NCBI GenBank assembly: GCA_034698045.1
Contig: JAQGAU010000355.1
Coordinates: forward strand, 1-30,285
DNA: 30,285 nt
DNA from: Paramacrobiotus richtersi
Taxonomy: Eukaryota; Tardigrada; Eutardigrada; Parachela; Macrobiotidae
Direction: 5' to 3'
Shown here: one piece after another, positions 9,614-19,824 of the stretch
How positions within the stretch are numbered: the stretch's first letter is position 1
Layout: every line of letters starts with the position of its first letter
Translations under genes and position numbers: made by a program
Notes under the pieces: generated by a model
Database searches by the model: none
The model's input: only the letters and a program-made list of their open reading frames with translations
Told to the model about the DNA's origin: nothing

Positions 9614-9921
9614 CTATCAAACATCGACCGGTAGATATGTTACTCGCAACATTGATAGAGTATTCTGGACATTTTATAGCGATTTTGCGACGTGTACAGG
9701 CAGGTACAGCTGCTAGCAGCGGCTGCAGTCACCTGATCTGGCATGTGCGAACGTGACTGATTGCGCCGACGCACGGTTCTTTGTTGTCAATGTGCCTCGC
9801 GCAGGTTCTTTTTTAAAATTTGTTTTACCTAGATTGGGATCTGATTGTGTTCATATTAAGCTGTTCATTTTAAAATTCGTCCGCTTAGTTTGAACGTTTC
9901 TATTTTGATTCCACTTAGTAA

Positions 9922-10101
9922 AAATTTGATGGTTGCAAAATAGCTCCACCAGCCAAGAAGAAAGAGAATTTCTTACAAAAAAAGCCACAACAGAGGCGAC
10001 GAGAGCCGAAAGTGTCGGCGGCCAAAAGGACTCAGTTGGATAATCTTGTGGTACAGATTTTGAGGGTGAAATTAGTGCTCAAAACCATCCAAGCTTTATA
10101 A
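9922..10101 (+). CDS. Basic Lys/Arg-rich ORF without ATG
   Basis: A 59-codon plus frame opening after two stops. It reads APPAKKKENFLQKKPQQRRR and then a Leu/Val-rich end. The basic tract resembles a nuclear-localisation or nucleic-acid-binding segment such as in gag-like proteins, but no family is recognised and there is no start codon. It may belong with the frames immediately downstream. Confidence 0.2.
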   Translation, partial: KFDGCKIAPPAKKKENFLQKKPQQRRREPKVSAAKRTQLDNLVVQILRVKLVLKTIQAL

Positions 10102-10394
10102 GGCCGGTGAAAGGAATGAATTTACGCGTATCCTTGTTTATAACGCGTCACAATAACGAGGGCAATTCCCGGGAATATATGATTACGAATGCCAGCTATT
10201 CTCAAAAGCATTCACAACAGCAGTCTATTTCGCATGGCCTAATCCACACAGCAAGATTCAAGTCCCTACAGCAAGATATTGTATCCCAAGATAAGTAGGC
10301 TGGCTATAGATATTTGAAGCAAATTGTCCAAAGGAAATGTCTTTGACAGAGGTTGCGGTGAACAGACATACTTACAACAAAAGGATAGGTCTGA

Positions 10395-10811
10395 CTAAGG
10401 AATCCGCTGATACTTGCGAATGTTGGGAAACTGGAAAGAGTTTCCGCATCAGAGGACGAAATTTCACTAAAAGACGCAAATCTTGTCACGGAAAAATACA
10501 TTTAACTCCAGAATGACCGAAATCGACAAGCTGGAGTCGATTTGGGAATTAATGGACCAGATTCTGACGTTGAAAAGGTACGACGAAATAATTATAAAAA
10601 ATGGGTTGGAGAGAAACTGACGGCGGTCAAACAGGTTGTTACTCTTGAGAAGAAGCAACCTGAAAGTCATTCCAGTTTGTCAAAGAACGTCCAGAAACTG
10701 GGATTGGGTGGTCGAGCACCATCGTATGATGGTAGCGTTGGCTGTTATGGGAATCCGTTAGGAAGTATCCCCCGCCCACAGAAACCGGCAGCTTCGTACC
10801 TTACCGACTAA
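10395..10811 (+). pseudogene. Unrecognised coding relic with one in-frame stop
   Basis: A plus frame of 138 codons with one TAA at 10503-10505. The first third is acidic and helix-forming (LERVSASEDEISLKDANLV). The rest is basic then Gly/Pro-rich, ending SIPRPQKPAASYLTD. The charge pattern would suit a gag-like or DNA-binding protein. It has no recognised domain and no ATG near the 5' edge of the frame. Confidence 0.33.
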
Positions 10812-10825
10812 CGTTCAAAAGCATG

Positions 10826-11092
10826 TCAACTGGCGATACAATCCGCAACCGCACCACGCAACTCGTCAGGAATTTCAATCGGATTCAAACGGGTTGCGTG
10901 CATTTGAACCTGGTAATGGTATTCGTAATTCATGCCCAACTTCCTTGCTGTTTTGAGGATATAATATAGTGGTGAAAAACCAGCATTATGACGATCTGGC
11001 TTGTAGGACTTTCTTTCCAGAACAGACCGGCTCATGTCTATGCCAGGTAGGCTTGTTGCCACTACACCATCTGTACTGGCTTCCACAATCCT
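10826..11092 (-). pseudogene. Unrecognised minus-strand relic, continuation of the next block
   Basis: An 88-codon minus frame that begins right after a TGA and ends at 10826. It includes MSRSVLERKSYKPDRHNAGF and then MHATRLNPIEIPDELRGAV. It lies 14 bp beyond the stop of the larger minus pseudogene in a different frame, so the two are probably one gene separated by a frameshift or a lost intron. Family unknown. Confidence 0.4.
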
Positions 11093-11105
11093 TCATGCGA
11101 GTGAA

Positions 11106-11729
11106 CTACCAAACCACATCGCTCAACAACGCCGACAAGCTGAAACTGGCTGTCATTTTTTTGCCAAGTGGAATAATGATGCGGATATATAATGGAAGGT
11201 CTTCAAAATCGACACACAGTGTCGGATAAATTGTTGTACATCGTTGTAGTTCACTAACACACATTACCGTACCATTATCAGTATACACCAGACGGTCTTG
11301 TACTTCGCGAAGTTCACGAACTAGCTTCACTTTGGCCAGTCTAATAGTAACAATTCCGATGTACCGCTGCTTCGTTTATTTGGCGCAGCCTATAAGTGAT
11401 CGCAGAAGATACCACAGATTCTTTCGAAAACCATTCATTTGGTCAAATGCGTCGTTACCTACCAGCGGCTTGCAAGCTTGGCAAGTTCCAGTTATGTGGG
11501 TTAGGCTAGTTTTAGCTAGGACATGACTTGTACATGCACGGTTTTCCAGAAGCCGCGGTCATTCCTCACAGACAGGGAATTTATTTTCGCTAAATACATG
11601 GTTACATCCTTGATAGTACACATGCTGTTCTGTATTGACGCAACCACCCAGAGCAAGCTCCTCTACTAATATCATAAAGAAATCATTGACACCAGCAGTC
11701 CGCAAGTATGGTTGTTCCGCATTCTTGTA
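11106..11729 (-). pseudogene. Minus-strand pseudogene, 207 codons with two in-frame stops
   Basis: One minus frame of 207 codons is interrupted only by TGA (11559-11561) and TAA (11376-11378), far fewer stops than expected by chance. It begins NAEQPYLRTAGVNDFFMILV, has Cys pairs (YYQGCNHVF...PVCEE and GTCQACKPLVG), and ends near DFEDLPLYIRIIIPLGKKM. In a neighbouring frame at about 11100-11150 it reads FQLVGVVERCGLVVHSHEGLW. The order 'NDFFxxLxEEL ... Cys pairs ... FxLxGVV...H' faintly recalls ubiquitin-specific proteases, but the Cys box was not found upstream and I do not assert the family. A GCAGGTAG acceptor-like string precedes the frame. Confidence 0.5.
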
Positions 11730-12864
11730 CTACCTGCACAAACATCCATTCCGCTGAAATGCACACGGTATATAGCGGTGTCAGGAAATGTATGGCATTT
11801 AAAACTGGGCGCGACAAGCCCGATCAAATAGCAACGCAACTTTGCGCGACATTACGATAATATCTAGAAACGCTGTTTCGATTTTACCGCACATATCGAG
11901 CAACATCTTCGCCAGGCTCGGTCAGAACGCGAGGAAATCGAACAACGACAGCAGATCCCTGGTCATGAACTTTCGTTCTTGCTTTTCTGTCGGGTTAGAT
12001 TGCCTTCGCGGAGAATATGGAGAATATGTGGCAGGGTAGTGCTTCATTCAGCGGATGGCTCTATCGCTGGAACTCTTCGTTATGCGCGGCATCACCAAGC
12101 TCGTGTTCTTTACGTAGTTTGCTTGGCAGCTGGCTCGTCAAGAATCTTATCTATCTTAACAATAACATTCATTTGTATAAATTATGAACAAATAAGTTAG
12201 GCGTCTTATTTATGTAACCAGACCGCATAATCAGTGAAAAAGGATATAATTCAATCGCACAATGCATTCCGGGAAATAACTGACACGATTGTTGAAGAGA
12301 ATATTGAATTGGCCTCCAAGACGAATCCTTGAAAGACTGCCCGCCCATAACTTTTGTGGAGTCCGGATAACTTGAGTCAAAATTTGAGGGCCACTCGTTA
12401 ATAAACTGGATTCTAGTTTACGTTCTTTTAACAGATAATCTGGATTCTAGTCCGTAATAAATTTCTTACAAATATACATAATTCTAGTTTTTGGCTTTGA
12501 AAACCCCCGGCCTCTACTAATAAAACCACATTGCCCCTACTAAAAGCCCCCGTCATTTCTGCCGACCGGTAAGAGAGGATGGTGGACCAAAAGCCCAAAA
12601 CATACCGCTTTTTGACTGAATCGTGGAATGCGTTAACGCCAACGCAGGTAGCTTCCTTCTGGCAAGAAAAAAAATAGCAGTAGTATTTCTTTTTTACGTA
12701 CGACATAACTCTACGGCAGGTTACCAGGACCGATTGTGCACTAGGATTATGATGGTGAAATATTGTTTCAAATATAATATTCGGTGGTGCGATCCGAAAT
12801 ATAGTATTAACGTTAATGGAGAAATCAAATCCGCGTGTTTAGTTAGGAACGGAATTAAGTATTT
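11730..12864. other. Mostly unassigned; possible upstream exons of the minus pseudogene
   Basis: Minus-strand patches between 11820 and 12020 read protein-like for 25-37 codons in two frames and may be further decayed exons. From 12200 to 12860 the sequence is AT-rich with only short, competing frames (12428-12706 minus, 12623-12880 plus). No motif or RNA gene seen. Confidence 0.3.
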
Positions 12865-12943
12865 GCTCGCGTGCATTTGATTTGTTAATTGCGCGCGTGC
12901 ATCTGTCTTTGCTAATCGCGCGCGAGCATTTTTATCTGATCGG
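12865..12943 (+). repeat. Three 26-27 bp GCGCGCGTGCAT tandem units
   Basis: Units begin at 12865, 12891 and 12918, each with GCKCGCGWGCAT followed by a T-rich spacer. They form an island of CpG and alternating purine/pyrimidine inside AT-rich DNA. This could be a regulatory cluster or a short minisatellite; I cannot choose. Confidence 0.6.
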
Positions 12944-13095
12944 CCGATGCGCTCCACTCGATGAGCGTGCGTGTTTTGCACGTAACAGCAGCGCCGCTGA
13001 CGGACAAATAACGAGCTTCGTGGTACTTCAGAACTGCCTTTTCTGAAAATAACTTACTGAGTTTTAAACGGGACGTTTCTCCCGTTGTCGTTCAA

Positions 13096-13311
13096 ATGGC
13101 AGTGCTGGCGATAATGTATCGTCCCAGAAACGAAAGGGATGCCAGGAAGAGAAAGGAACAAAAAAGCCTAGAGGCAGCGTTAAGAACGTGGAGCCTAGAC
13201 GGAAAAATCATAACGTGGGCCTTAAGGAGGGCTTCGTCGTTTCCGTTTCTGAAGAGGTATTTTATTTGTAATTTGATAGTAATGTTAAGGTTCCTACTCG
13301 CACGACTATGA
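13096..13311 (+). CDS. Weak basic ORF, 71 aa; competing frame
   Basis: ATG-initiated plus frame, strongly basic at first (RPRNERDARKRKEQKSLE) and hydrophobic at the end. An overlapping plus frame (13068-13271, no ATG) is equally open and also basic. Only one can be real. The location just upstream of other plus-strand coding-like blocks is the only context. No family recognised. Confidence 0.2.
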   Translation: MAVLAIMYRPRNERDARKRKEQKSLEAALRTWSLDGKIITWALRRASSFPFLKRYFICNLIVMLRFLLARL

Positions 13312-13406
13312 CCGGTTACATTCCAGGACTGGCATGAAGCCAGCGTAAAACTCAGTTCCTTGGTTCTTGGTGTTGCGTTGATTATTGGAGCAGCCAGGCG
13401 TCTTAA

Positions 13407-13625
13407 AAATGCCCCTTCCTACTGAAATACTTCAAGAAGGTTCAGTCCGACGTGGTTTCGGTACGTGTTCCATACGTGATTCCTACTACACTCGAAATTA
13501 GGAAGAGGCTCACGAACCGCGAACAGCTCGTGAAAGACAGCGATACATTTCGGGCAATCCTCACACGGATTGGAAGCATTACAGACTTCCGCTTCGGCCA
13601 GGCAGAAAAAGGAGCTTCGCCTTAA
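13407..13625 (+). CDS. Unrecognised coding-like frame, 72 codons, no ATG
   Basis: A plus frame opening after a TAA and closing with TAA at 13623. The sequence is strongly protein-like, for example VVSVRVPYVIPTTLEIRKRL then RAILTRIGSITDFRFGQAE. It starts without ATG, so it would have to be an internal or terminal exon or a relic. It is in the same frame as the large exon at 14127 and about 500 bp upstream, but several stops separate them. Confidence 0.3.
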   Translation, partial: KCPFLLKYFKKVQSDVVSVRVPYVIPTTLEIRKRLTNREQLVKDSDTFRAILTRIGSITDFRFGQAEKGASP

Positions 13626-14044
13626 TGTAAGAAATATCAAATAAGTTCTACCGCATAATGGGACGACGTTAGTTTAGCGTTAGTTTCCGCGTACATTTTG
13701 TAAAAAATTCCTTGTTTTCTAACCATCAACGGTTTTTATCTAGAAGTAATTAGAAGGTGGATGTAAAACGTTTCCAATTAGACGGAGTCAGTTAAAACGC
13801 CGTGCATTTCAGAATTTCGTTTGTACCGTTCTTCGTCAATCACTGAAACAGTGATTTTTGATATTTGATTTTGGAGGCCTTTCGTCGCTGTAGGCGCTTT
13901 CGCCGCTTTGTACTAATCCTTCGTTCAACGTACGCGCAAAGAAAGCTTTCTTTTAATCAATTAATGGTGGAACTTACAAAATTATGGATCTATGGCCGTT
14001 TGTTCTCCGAAGAAATTGGGTTTCATAAGGTTTCAAAATTTTGA

Positions 14045-14995
14045 ATGTCTCCAAACCAAACCAAAATTGGTGTATTATTTGGTCTTCAAGTAACGAAGGC
14101 TGATTCTTACGGTTCGTTTCTTTTAGGTTCGAATTTACTATGCGCCCACGCGTAATGATGAAGGGGCTTTAGTAGGCCTGCGGTTGGTCGCTTTCCAGGA
14201 GTTGCTCAGCAAAACAAGTCACCCTGTCCACTTAGCCCGGACATTTATATCCCTGATGAAAACCCATCCTACATGGTCCTTTGGCGCCTTGAGATCAACT
14301 ATGACCAACGTTTGCGGGAATTTCCGTAAGCTGTGGAACCATGATCCGAGAACTTTCCCGGCCTCCATAACCGTCTACGCGAAAGCGCCTGGAAGCCAGA
14401 TGAAGTCGGAAAACAGCAGAATTTTCCGATGGATTCACAATATGCATGAGTTCGATGCCAAAAAGGAATTCCTCGCTTGCTTCGAAGAAGTTCTAGATCT
14501 ACGGGACGCGTTGGGTGCGGCTGGGCTGGAGAAGTTTACAACGGAGAAAGCAGATGCGATGCAGGAGTTCGAAGACGAAGAAGATAACGGTGACGATAAG
14601 GAACACGTAAACGCTGACGGTGTGGGTGAAGCGGACGATGGTGGCGAAAACATCGAGGACAACGTCAAGGATCATGTGGACGTCCCTGGCGGTGTGCTGT
14701 TTGAAGACAACCCAAAGGTAGCGGCCTTGGACGCCAAGACCTTTGTAACGTCTGAGCACTATAAACGTGCCGAATACTCCCAAAAATTCTTTACGCACTA
14801 TCTGATTATAAGTAAGGACCCCATTCTCTTCTGCAACATCTTCAAGGGAATACCAAACAAACGCGGACGATTCACCATTGCTATGTGGTTTATCCTTGTT
14901 TTCGTAAGTTACTTGTAGTTTCTTTCTTACTGCTTGTGTATGAAGGCTATTTACAGGCCTTTGTAAACGAAGGCTCTTTAATCAGGCCTCCGTAA
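14045..14995 (+). CDS. Candidate three-exon gene, 286 aa, acidic domain, unknown product
   Basis: The best gene candidate. A 259-codon block (14127-14903) has no stop, and the pyrimidine tract TTCGTTTCTTTTAG sits directly upstream and a consensus donor GTAAGT at 14904. A first exon from ATG at 14045 (MSPNQTKIGVLFGLQ) could join through a 37-bp intron (14090-14126), and a last exon 14957-14995 through a 53-bp intron ending TTTACAG. All three junctions keep phase 0. The middle contains FGALRSTMTNVCGNFR, then a highly acidic tract (about 14554-14680, EFEDEEDNGDD onward) and an aromatic end. No family recognised. If introns this short are not used in this organism, the block is a single relic frame ending at 14918. 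The minus-strand Ser-rich frames here are shadows of the acidic codons. Confidence 0.45.
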
Positions 14996-15125
14996 CTGAG
15001 GGCCAAGAGTAGTACTCGCGTACAGTTCCTCTTCCTATCCCGTTCTTTAGGGTCACTTTTTTTTGAGTAGCTGTTTATTCCATTGCAGTTCTCAACATTT
15101 AATTTATAATCTGTCAAAAAGATAG

Positions 15126-15554
15126 GTTGAACTTATGATCGTTGAAGTTGAACTATCGGAAACCTGGCCGAACGTCTTGTCGGACGTGGAGAAGAAGGAT
15201 GGCTTACCGTTGCCAAAACGATCCAGGGCATGAACGAAAGGAACGGAGCCCCGATATCTTCTGCTAGTGTACAATCCAAATAATCGCAAGCGTCCACTGG
15301 GACCCCGGATGGCGTGCCTGCGGCCTGGGACAGATGAAAATCCCTTTCCCAAGCTACGCGGCAAGATCTTGAAAAAAACTTCCGACCCGAAGATTTTCGA
15401 TCGGTATCTGATCAACACACCTCCGGCAGATCAAGTTAGCACTGGACCAAATCCCGGCCAGAGACATACCTGGGACCTCGAAAGTTCGGCCAAACAGTCA
15501 TCAACGCGTGGCAGGGGAATTCTTCGGACTTGCCGTATACACAGAGGGCATTAA
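15126..15554 (+). pseudogene. Unrecognised coding relic with one in-frame stop
   Basis: A plus frame of 142 codons with a single TGA at 15231-15233. It includes ELSETWPNVLSDVEKKDG before the stop and RGKILKKTSDPKIFDRYLI after it, both protein-like. The last part overlaps the reverse transcriptase scrap, which is read in another frame. It may be part of the same decayed retroelement or of the upstream gene. Family not recognised. Confidence 0.35.
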
Positions 15555-15621
15555 ACCGAATCCCGCGAAAGTCGATGCGATCTGGGACCAGGCCGTGCCA
15601 ACTTCTGAGAAAGAACTTACT
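15517..15621 (+). pseudogene. Ty3/gypsy reverse transcriptase scrap
   Basis: Thirty-five codons reading EFFGLAVYTEGIKPNPAKVD then AIWDQAVPTSEKELT. This matches the conserved segment after the catalytic YxDD box of Ty3/gypsy reverse transcriptases, usually written EFLGHxVSxEGIxPxPxKVxAI followed by xxP...KELR. The catalytic box itself and the RNase H domain are not recognisable on either side, so this is a short fossil. Roughly 15478-15516 in the same frame may be its poorly preserved lead-in. Confidence 0.75.
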
Positions 15622-16072
15622 ACAGTCCCGTGGAAATGTTTTGTTATTCTAGATACGTGTTAAATTTACCCACGTCAGCTGCTTTACGGAACAACGTGAC
15701 CCGAAATAAAGCACATTGCTATGGAACGACAAGACCGAGCACCATAATCACGTTTTTAACATGCTCAAACATGAACACATGTAGGATAAAGCAGTATTCT
15801 ACATATGTATATCGGCATACTATTGATTCATCAAGGATTACTGTTATGTTTCTGATGCAGTATCGATCTGTTATTGTCGATCCTGGGCGCATTCGCTCCA
15901 CTATAACGCCCTGACCTTTCGCTGCATCTTCCGTTCTTTTCTTACGCTCCCACACTGCATTACACATTGATGATTCTTCTCATGCTGCCACATTGATGAT
16001 TCTTCTTATACTGGTACATCCACGAACTGGATCCACAAGTGCACATACAATAACCCACTCAGGATATCCGAC
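15622..16072. other. No supported gene
   Basis: Opposing frames at 15630-15914 (plus) and 15719-15967 (minus) have no motif. An imperfect direct repeat of TTGATGATTCTTCT occurs at about 15968 and 15990. Confidence 0.4.
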
Positions 16073-16173
16073 AAACGGAGCACCTTTGGGGACAGCCGCT
16101 TTCCACAAACGGATTACCTGGAGCACCGTCGACTTACGCGAACGGATCACCTTGGGAACAGCTGCGTTCTACG
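16073..16173 (+). repeat. Three imperfect 33-34 bp units
   Basis: Units starting near 16073, 16107 and 16140 share AACGGANCACCTTGGGGACAG followed by a C/T-rich tail. In one frame they give an approximate 11-residue repeat (RITLGTAAFYD-like). Whether they were ever translated is unknown. Confidence 0.5.
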
Positions 16174-16326
16174 ACCCTTCACTCCATACAGCCATGGACG
16201 CGTCTTGTACAACTACGACGCCTCGACCACCAGGATGAGATAAGCTAACTGTAGATAAAGTTTTTTGGCCATCCCTCCACATCACGAACATGCTTATCAT
16301 AACCAAATTATATACCATAGAAAATT

Positions 16327-17226
16327 GATGATGAGGATATGTCTGTTATTTCTGATGTCAGTGATGAGCCAGTCCCATAAGCATGTCCAGCGTGTCGCGG
16401 AGGTTTCAGAAAAGGGCAATAGCACGATACAAGTATACATGTAAATGCGCCGGAGACGCCAGTAAATGTTGCGAGTACATCTCAACAGGAGAGTAACAAT
16501 CCTACGCGATATGTTGCGAGAAGCAATTGGACCGAATAAGGAAGACGTAAAAAATCCAAGACTTAATGGTAAAAAGGATTAGACTGACGAATTTAAAGTG
16601 CGGTTTACTGCCGCAGCAAATGTAAATAAATGGGCGAGAAACGTCAAATTCTGAAATTAACGAAAGCGTTAAAAGGTATGGCACTACGGTGTTTCGATTC
16701 ATGATTTGACGTTCACTGTAGACCTAAAACTCTCAAATACTGGATGAAAGCTCTTGAAGATAGATTTGCAGACCACGATAAAGGAACGAATGCGCCAAAT
16801 CAATCTAAGACTCGTGAATTTCATATTGGTAAAGAGTCGACTGAAGAATATTACCAACATATGACAAGGCTGTGTGATAAGGCAGGTTTTACTGATAAAC
16901 CCACGACGGTCAGTACATATTTGACCGCGGGATTAAAGAATGTAGATTCATCGCTTCACTAGGACTGAACTGTTACGAATCCTCGCACGCCAGCCGAATC
17001 GCTCTAAAGCTAAAGCGCGGCATTTGACAAGTGACAACAGCAAGTACGAATTAAATTCGAAGAAAAAAAAGGCAAGAGACTGTTGACGTGTGTGTGATCA
17101 CGGCACCACAGCAACCAGCAAATAATAACGAGTTCCGAAGGGACTCGGTACAACCAATAAATAACGACAGGAGTCAAAGGGATAAATGTTAAGGTAATAA
17201 TAATAAAAGCCCGTACAGGGGTAATT

Positions 17227-17260
<34 letters not shown>

Positions 17261-17760
17261 AAATTTTATTGGCGATACGCTCCGTAGAAAATTTCAAGAT
17301 CAACTGACATTCCCGCAGGGAATAAATTTCAAAGGAATCCGAACAAGCACATGCTGTCCTGCACTGAACCACATGCTGTCGTTCAGCAAGAGGTAGGCCC
17401 TGGTGTAATTTTCTGCGATAACTGTGATATAAAGGGTCACGGCATCCGGGATTGTATTTTTAGAAATTAGGATGGACGTAGCAACCCGGTTTATATCGCG
17501 CATCATGGCAATCGACGTTTTCCTAGAGAAAGAAACAGTAATATCGGGAATAATACCGGCGTAAATCGGAATGTGAATGGGGCAGATCCTCCAGGTAACT
17601 CGTTTTAACAATCCATTTAGATAGGGCTAGAACGGTAATAATTGGCGAAATCCCGTGTGGGAGAATAATAACAGCCCGAATGGGCCTAGTACATCGCAAA
17701 ATGCGCCAAGTAAACCGCGAAGTAACGATCAGCCTGTAAAGATGTGAAGTGATGCGCACA
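16327..17760 (+). pseudogene. gag: Retrotransposon gag pseudogene with CCHC zinc knuckle
   Basis: Segments of a gag polyprotein lie in order but in shifting frames with several stops. They are an acidic start (DDEDMSVISDVSDEPVP, from 16327); a Ser/Gln/Asn stretch; a capsid-like core with DEFKVRFTAAANVNKW, KLTKALKGMALRCF (from about 16651) and the better preserved frame 16744-16962 (REFHIGKESTEEYYQHMTRL), which fits the Retrotrans_gag pattern; a Gln/Asn-rich linker including an Asn run; a perfect CX2CX4HX4C zinc knuckle CDNCDIKGHGIRDC at 17414-17455; and an Asn/Pro-rich tail to about 17755. Gag packages element RNA in virus-like particles. Stops at former Trp-like positions and frameshifts show it is dead. 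Whether it was Ty1/copia or Ty3/gypsy cannot be decided; no LTRs were identified. Confidence 0.8.
17228..17259 (+). repeat. (AAT)n microsatellite encoding an Asn run in gag
   Basis: About ten perfect AAT/TAA units inside the gag linker. In the gag frame they encode consecutive Asn residues, so the microsatellite extended a naturally Asn-rich segment. The poly-Ile frame on the minus strand is its shadow. Confidence 0.9.
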
Positions 17761-18800
17761 CATAAATAAATACGGGGAGAAATCGTTTCTCATATCCGTG
17801 GCACAGGTACCACGGGATAGATCGTTTGAGCAATACTGCGTAAATCAGCTGAGAAATGTGTAGATAAATGCCGAATGGCACGATACAGGATTGTGAAGCA
17901 AATTTGGATGCCGTGATATAAGAGCAGGAGTCCCTGCACCCGTAGAATATGACATCATAAATTTTGTGGAAATGGCCCGGTAACTATAACTGTATGAAGC
18001 AAGACAAACGGCGTGAATGCATCGTAGAGCAGTATTCCGTCGATGGATATGGGACCGGCGTTGAGAGCGAAATTTTGAGGTCGAGAATTTCCCTTCAAGT
18101 ATGGACTGACTGTTCGTCGTACAGGGTAGATAAAAAATCGTCTAGAAATATGTTTGCGATGTTGGTCGGATGGCCAGTGGTGCACATTGCTGCAGGTTGA
18201 GGATTTCCTTGTATGCATCAGCTTGAGGATTTCGCTCGGGATGGGAAAGTAATTTAGTGGTAGAGCTCCACCTTCAATTTGCCTGACAGATCGTCGCTTC
18301 AATTTTCAAAAAAAATTCGTAAAACCTTCCTTGAGGATTTCGGAGATTTTAAAACAAACAAATCTTCCTTGAGGATTTCGAAGGATTTAAAATAAAGCGA
18401 ATAAATAGCGCCAGTAATTAATTAAAGTAAATGCGTTAAAATGTTCATTGGCGGATAAGTGTGGAATAATTGATACTGTATAAACTGTTTTAATTAATAG
18501 TCTTATGTTAGCCTCCTAAAACTGGAATAAAATTGGAAATTGTGCCTTTTAGATTAAAATGCAACACAAGGTCGTGCGAGTAGCACTAATACACCTATGT
18601 CAACTTCTCCACGTATGCTGGAGGACGTGCCTAAATGCAGGATTTAGAGAAAAGCGGAATGTAGCCTAGAATGCTTGCTCGTAGAGCAGTAAATCAGATT
18701 CAAGAAAATATTACCGTAAACCGATAAAATAAAACAAGTGGAAGCGATTAAAACTGAAATAAAGGATGAAACCGCGAATGCGGAAGTAAATAAACCGTAA
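17761..18800 (+). other. Decayed retroelement interior, no domain recognised
   Basis: Short plus-strand patches read protein-like (17765-17850; 17964-18200, including EQYSVDGYGTGVESEILRSR), but none matches a protease, reverse transcriptase or integrase motif I know. The 11-mer TTGAGGATTTC occurs four times (18197, 18223, 18331, 18369); the last two lie in a longer direct repeat. The 18400-18800 stretch is AT-rich and leads into the next frame. Confidence 0.4.
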
Positions 18801-19274
18801 ATTAGACCGTATATTACAGAACAGAATTCAGATGAAAATAGATTACTCCGTTTGGAGAATTATAAATTACAGAACGAGTCGGCATATTACAAGGAATTGC
18901 TTAAAATTAATAAAGAGCGAAAAGAACAAGAAAAAAGAGCCGCTCGTGATAAACAGTTAGATGATCTTGCAGATGCTAAATGTTATAGACAGCAGTACGA
19001 ACATGATAACCTGGTGTTGTCATCAGCGGAAGCTCGTAAATTTGGCCCTCCGATGGATGATCCTTGTATAGATTGGTCGTTAGAAGCATCATCAGGTAAA
19101 AATGAGCCGACGGGCAGTTTAACCGATACAATTCAGAAGTTAAAAATGCCTAAACGGCCGTCAACAAAGTCAGTATGTGATCCGTGTAAACGTAGATTAG
19201 CAGCAGATTTAACACAGCCTAGAATTGTGTTATGTAAAACCCGTGAGGACCCTAAAATATTATGTCTGAGGTGA
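18801..19274 (+). pseudogene. Lys/Glu-rich coiled-coil frame, likely part of the same retroelement
   Basis: A 157-codon open frame without an ATG at its start. A TAA at 18798-18800 separates it from about 25 further in-frame codons of similar character upstream, so the true 5' end is lost. The first part (LLKINKERKEQEKRAARDKQ) is a charged, probable coiled coil. The later part has SVCDPCKRRLAADLTQPR, a single CxxC. Its AT-rich, Asn/Lys-rich codon use matches the gag relic upstream, which is why I join them; that is inference. At the end it shifts frame into the ORF split by FB2. Confidence 0.45.
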
Positions 19275-19332
19275 TGCATTTTAAGCCAGAATTTGAGACG
19301 CATTCTAAAAGTGGCGAGTGTAACCGTTAAAA

Positions 19333-19344
19333 CCGTCCGGACGG
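19333..19344. repeat. Perfect palindrome CCGTCCGGACGG at FB2 end
   Basis: A 12-bp perfect palindrome 14 bp inside the left end, mirrored at 20304-20315. It is comparable in position to the terminal hairpin of FB1 and may be a transposase contact site (inference). Confidence 0.8.
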
Positions 19345-19480
19345 AAAACCTGTCCGCCGGACACTTTTCCCCAGTAACCGCTAAAACCGTCCGGAGGGCC
19401 GAAAAAACGTCCGCCGTAAATTTTGCCCACCCAGAATTTTTATTGCCGAAACAGGTTTCTACAGGTACACAGTCTCACCC

Positions 19481-19810
19481 GGACACTTTTCCCGGACGTG
19501 TTCGACAACCCGGACACTTTTCCCCGCAGTGTCTTATTCGTATTCAACAGCCCGGACACTTTTCCCCGCAGTGCTCTATGGTGTCCAACATCCCGGACAC
19601 ATTTCCCCAGAGTACCACCGAAGCCGGACACATTTCCCCAGAGTACCACCGAAGCCGGACACATTTCCACAAAGTGTCGTTTAAGCAGGATACCTTTCCC
19701 CAGAGTGCCACCGAAGCCGGACACATTTCCCCAGAGTACCACCGAAGCCGGACACATTTCCCCAGAGTACCACCGAAGCCGGACACATTTTCTCAGACTG
19801 TCGTGAAGGT
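19481..19810 (+). repeat. Left word array of FB2, spacings 31/42/40/31
   Basis: GGACAC of each word starts at 19481, 19512, 19554, 19594, 19625, 19656, 19687, 19718, 19749 and 19780. The inner seven words sit exactly 31 bp apart (GCCGGACACATTTCCCCAGA-type units); the outer steps are 42 and 40 bp. Confidence 0.9.
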
Positions 19811-19824
19811 GTCCGCGACACTCT

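Noticed and set aside
14435-14798. Two minus-strand frames rich in Ser or Val/Phe
   Set aside because: They are shadows of the acidic GAA/GAC codons of the plus-strand exon.
17010-17372. Minus frame with a poly-isoleucine run
   Set aside because: It is the reverse of the (AAT)n microsatellite in gag.
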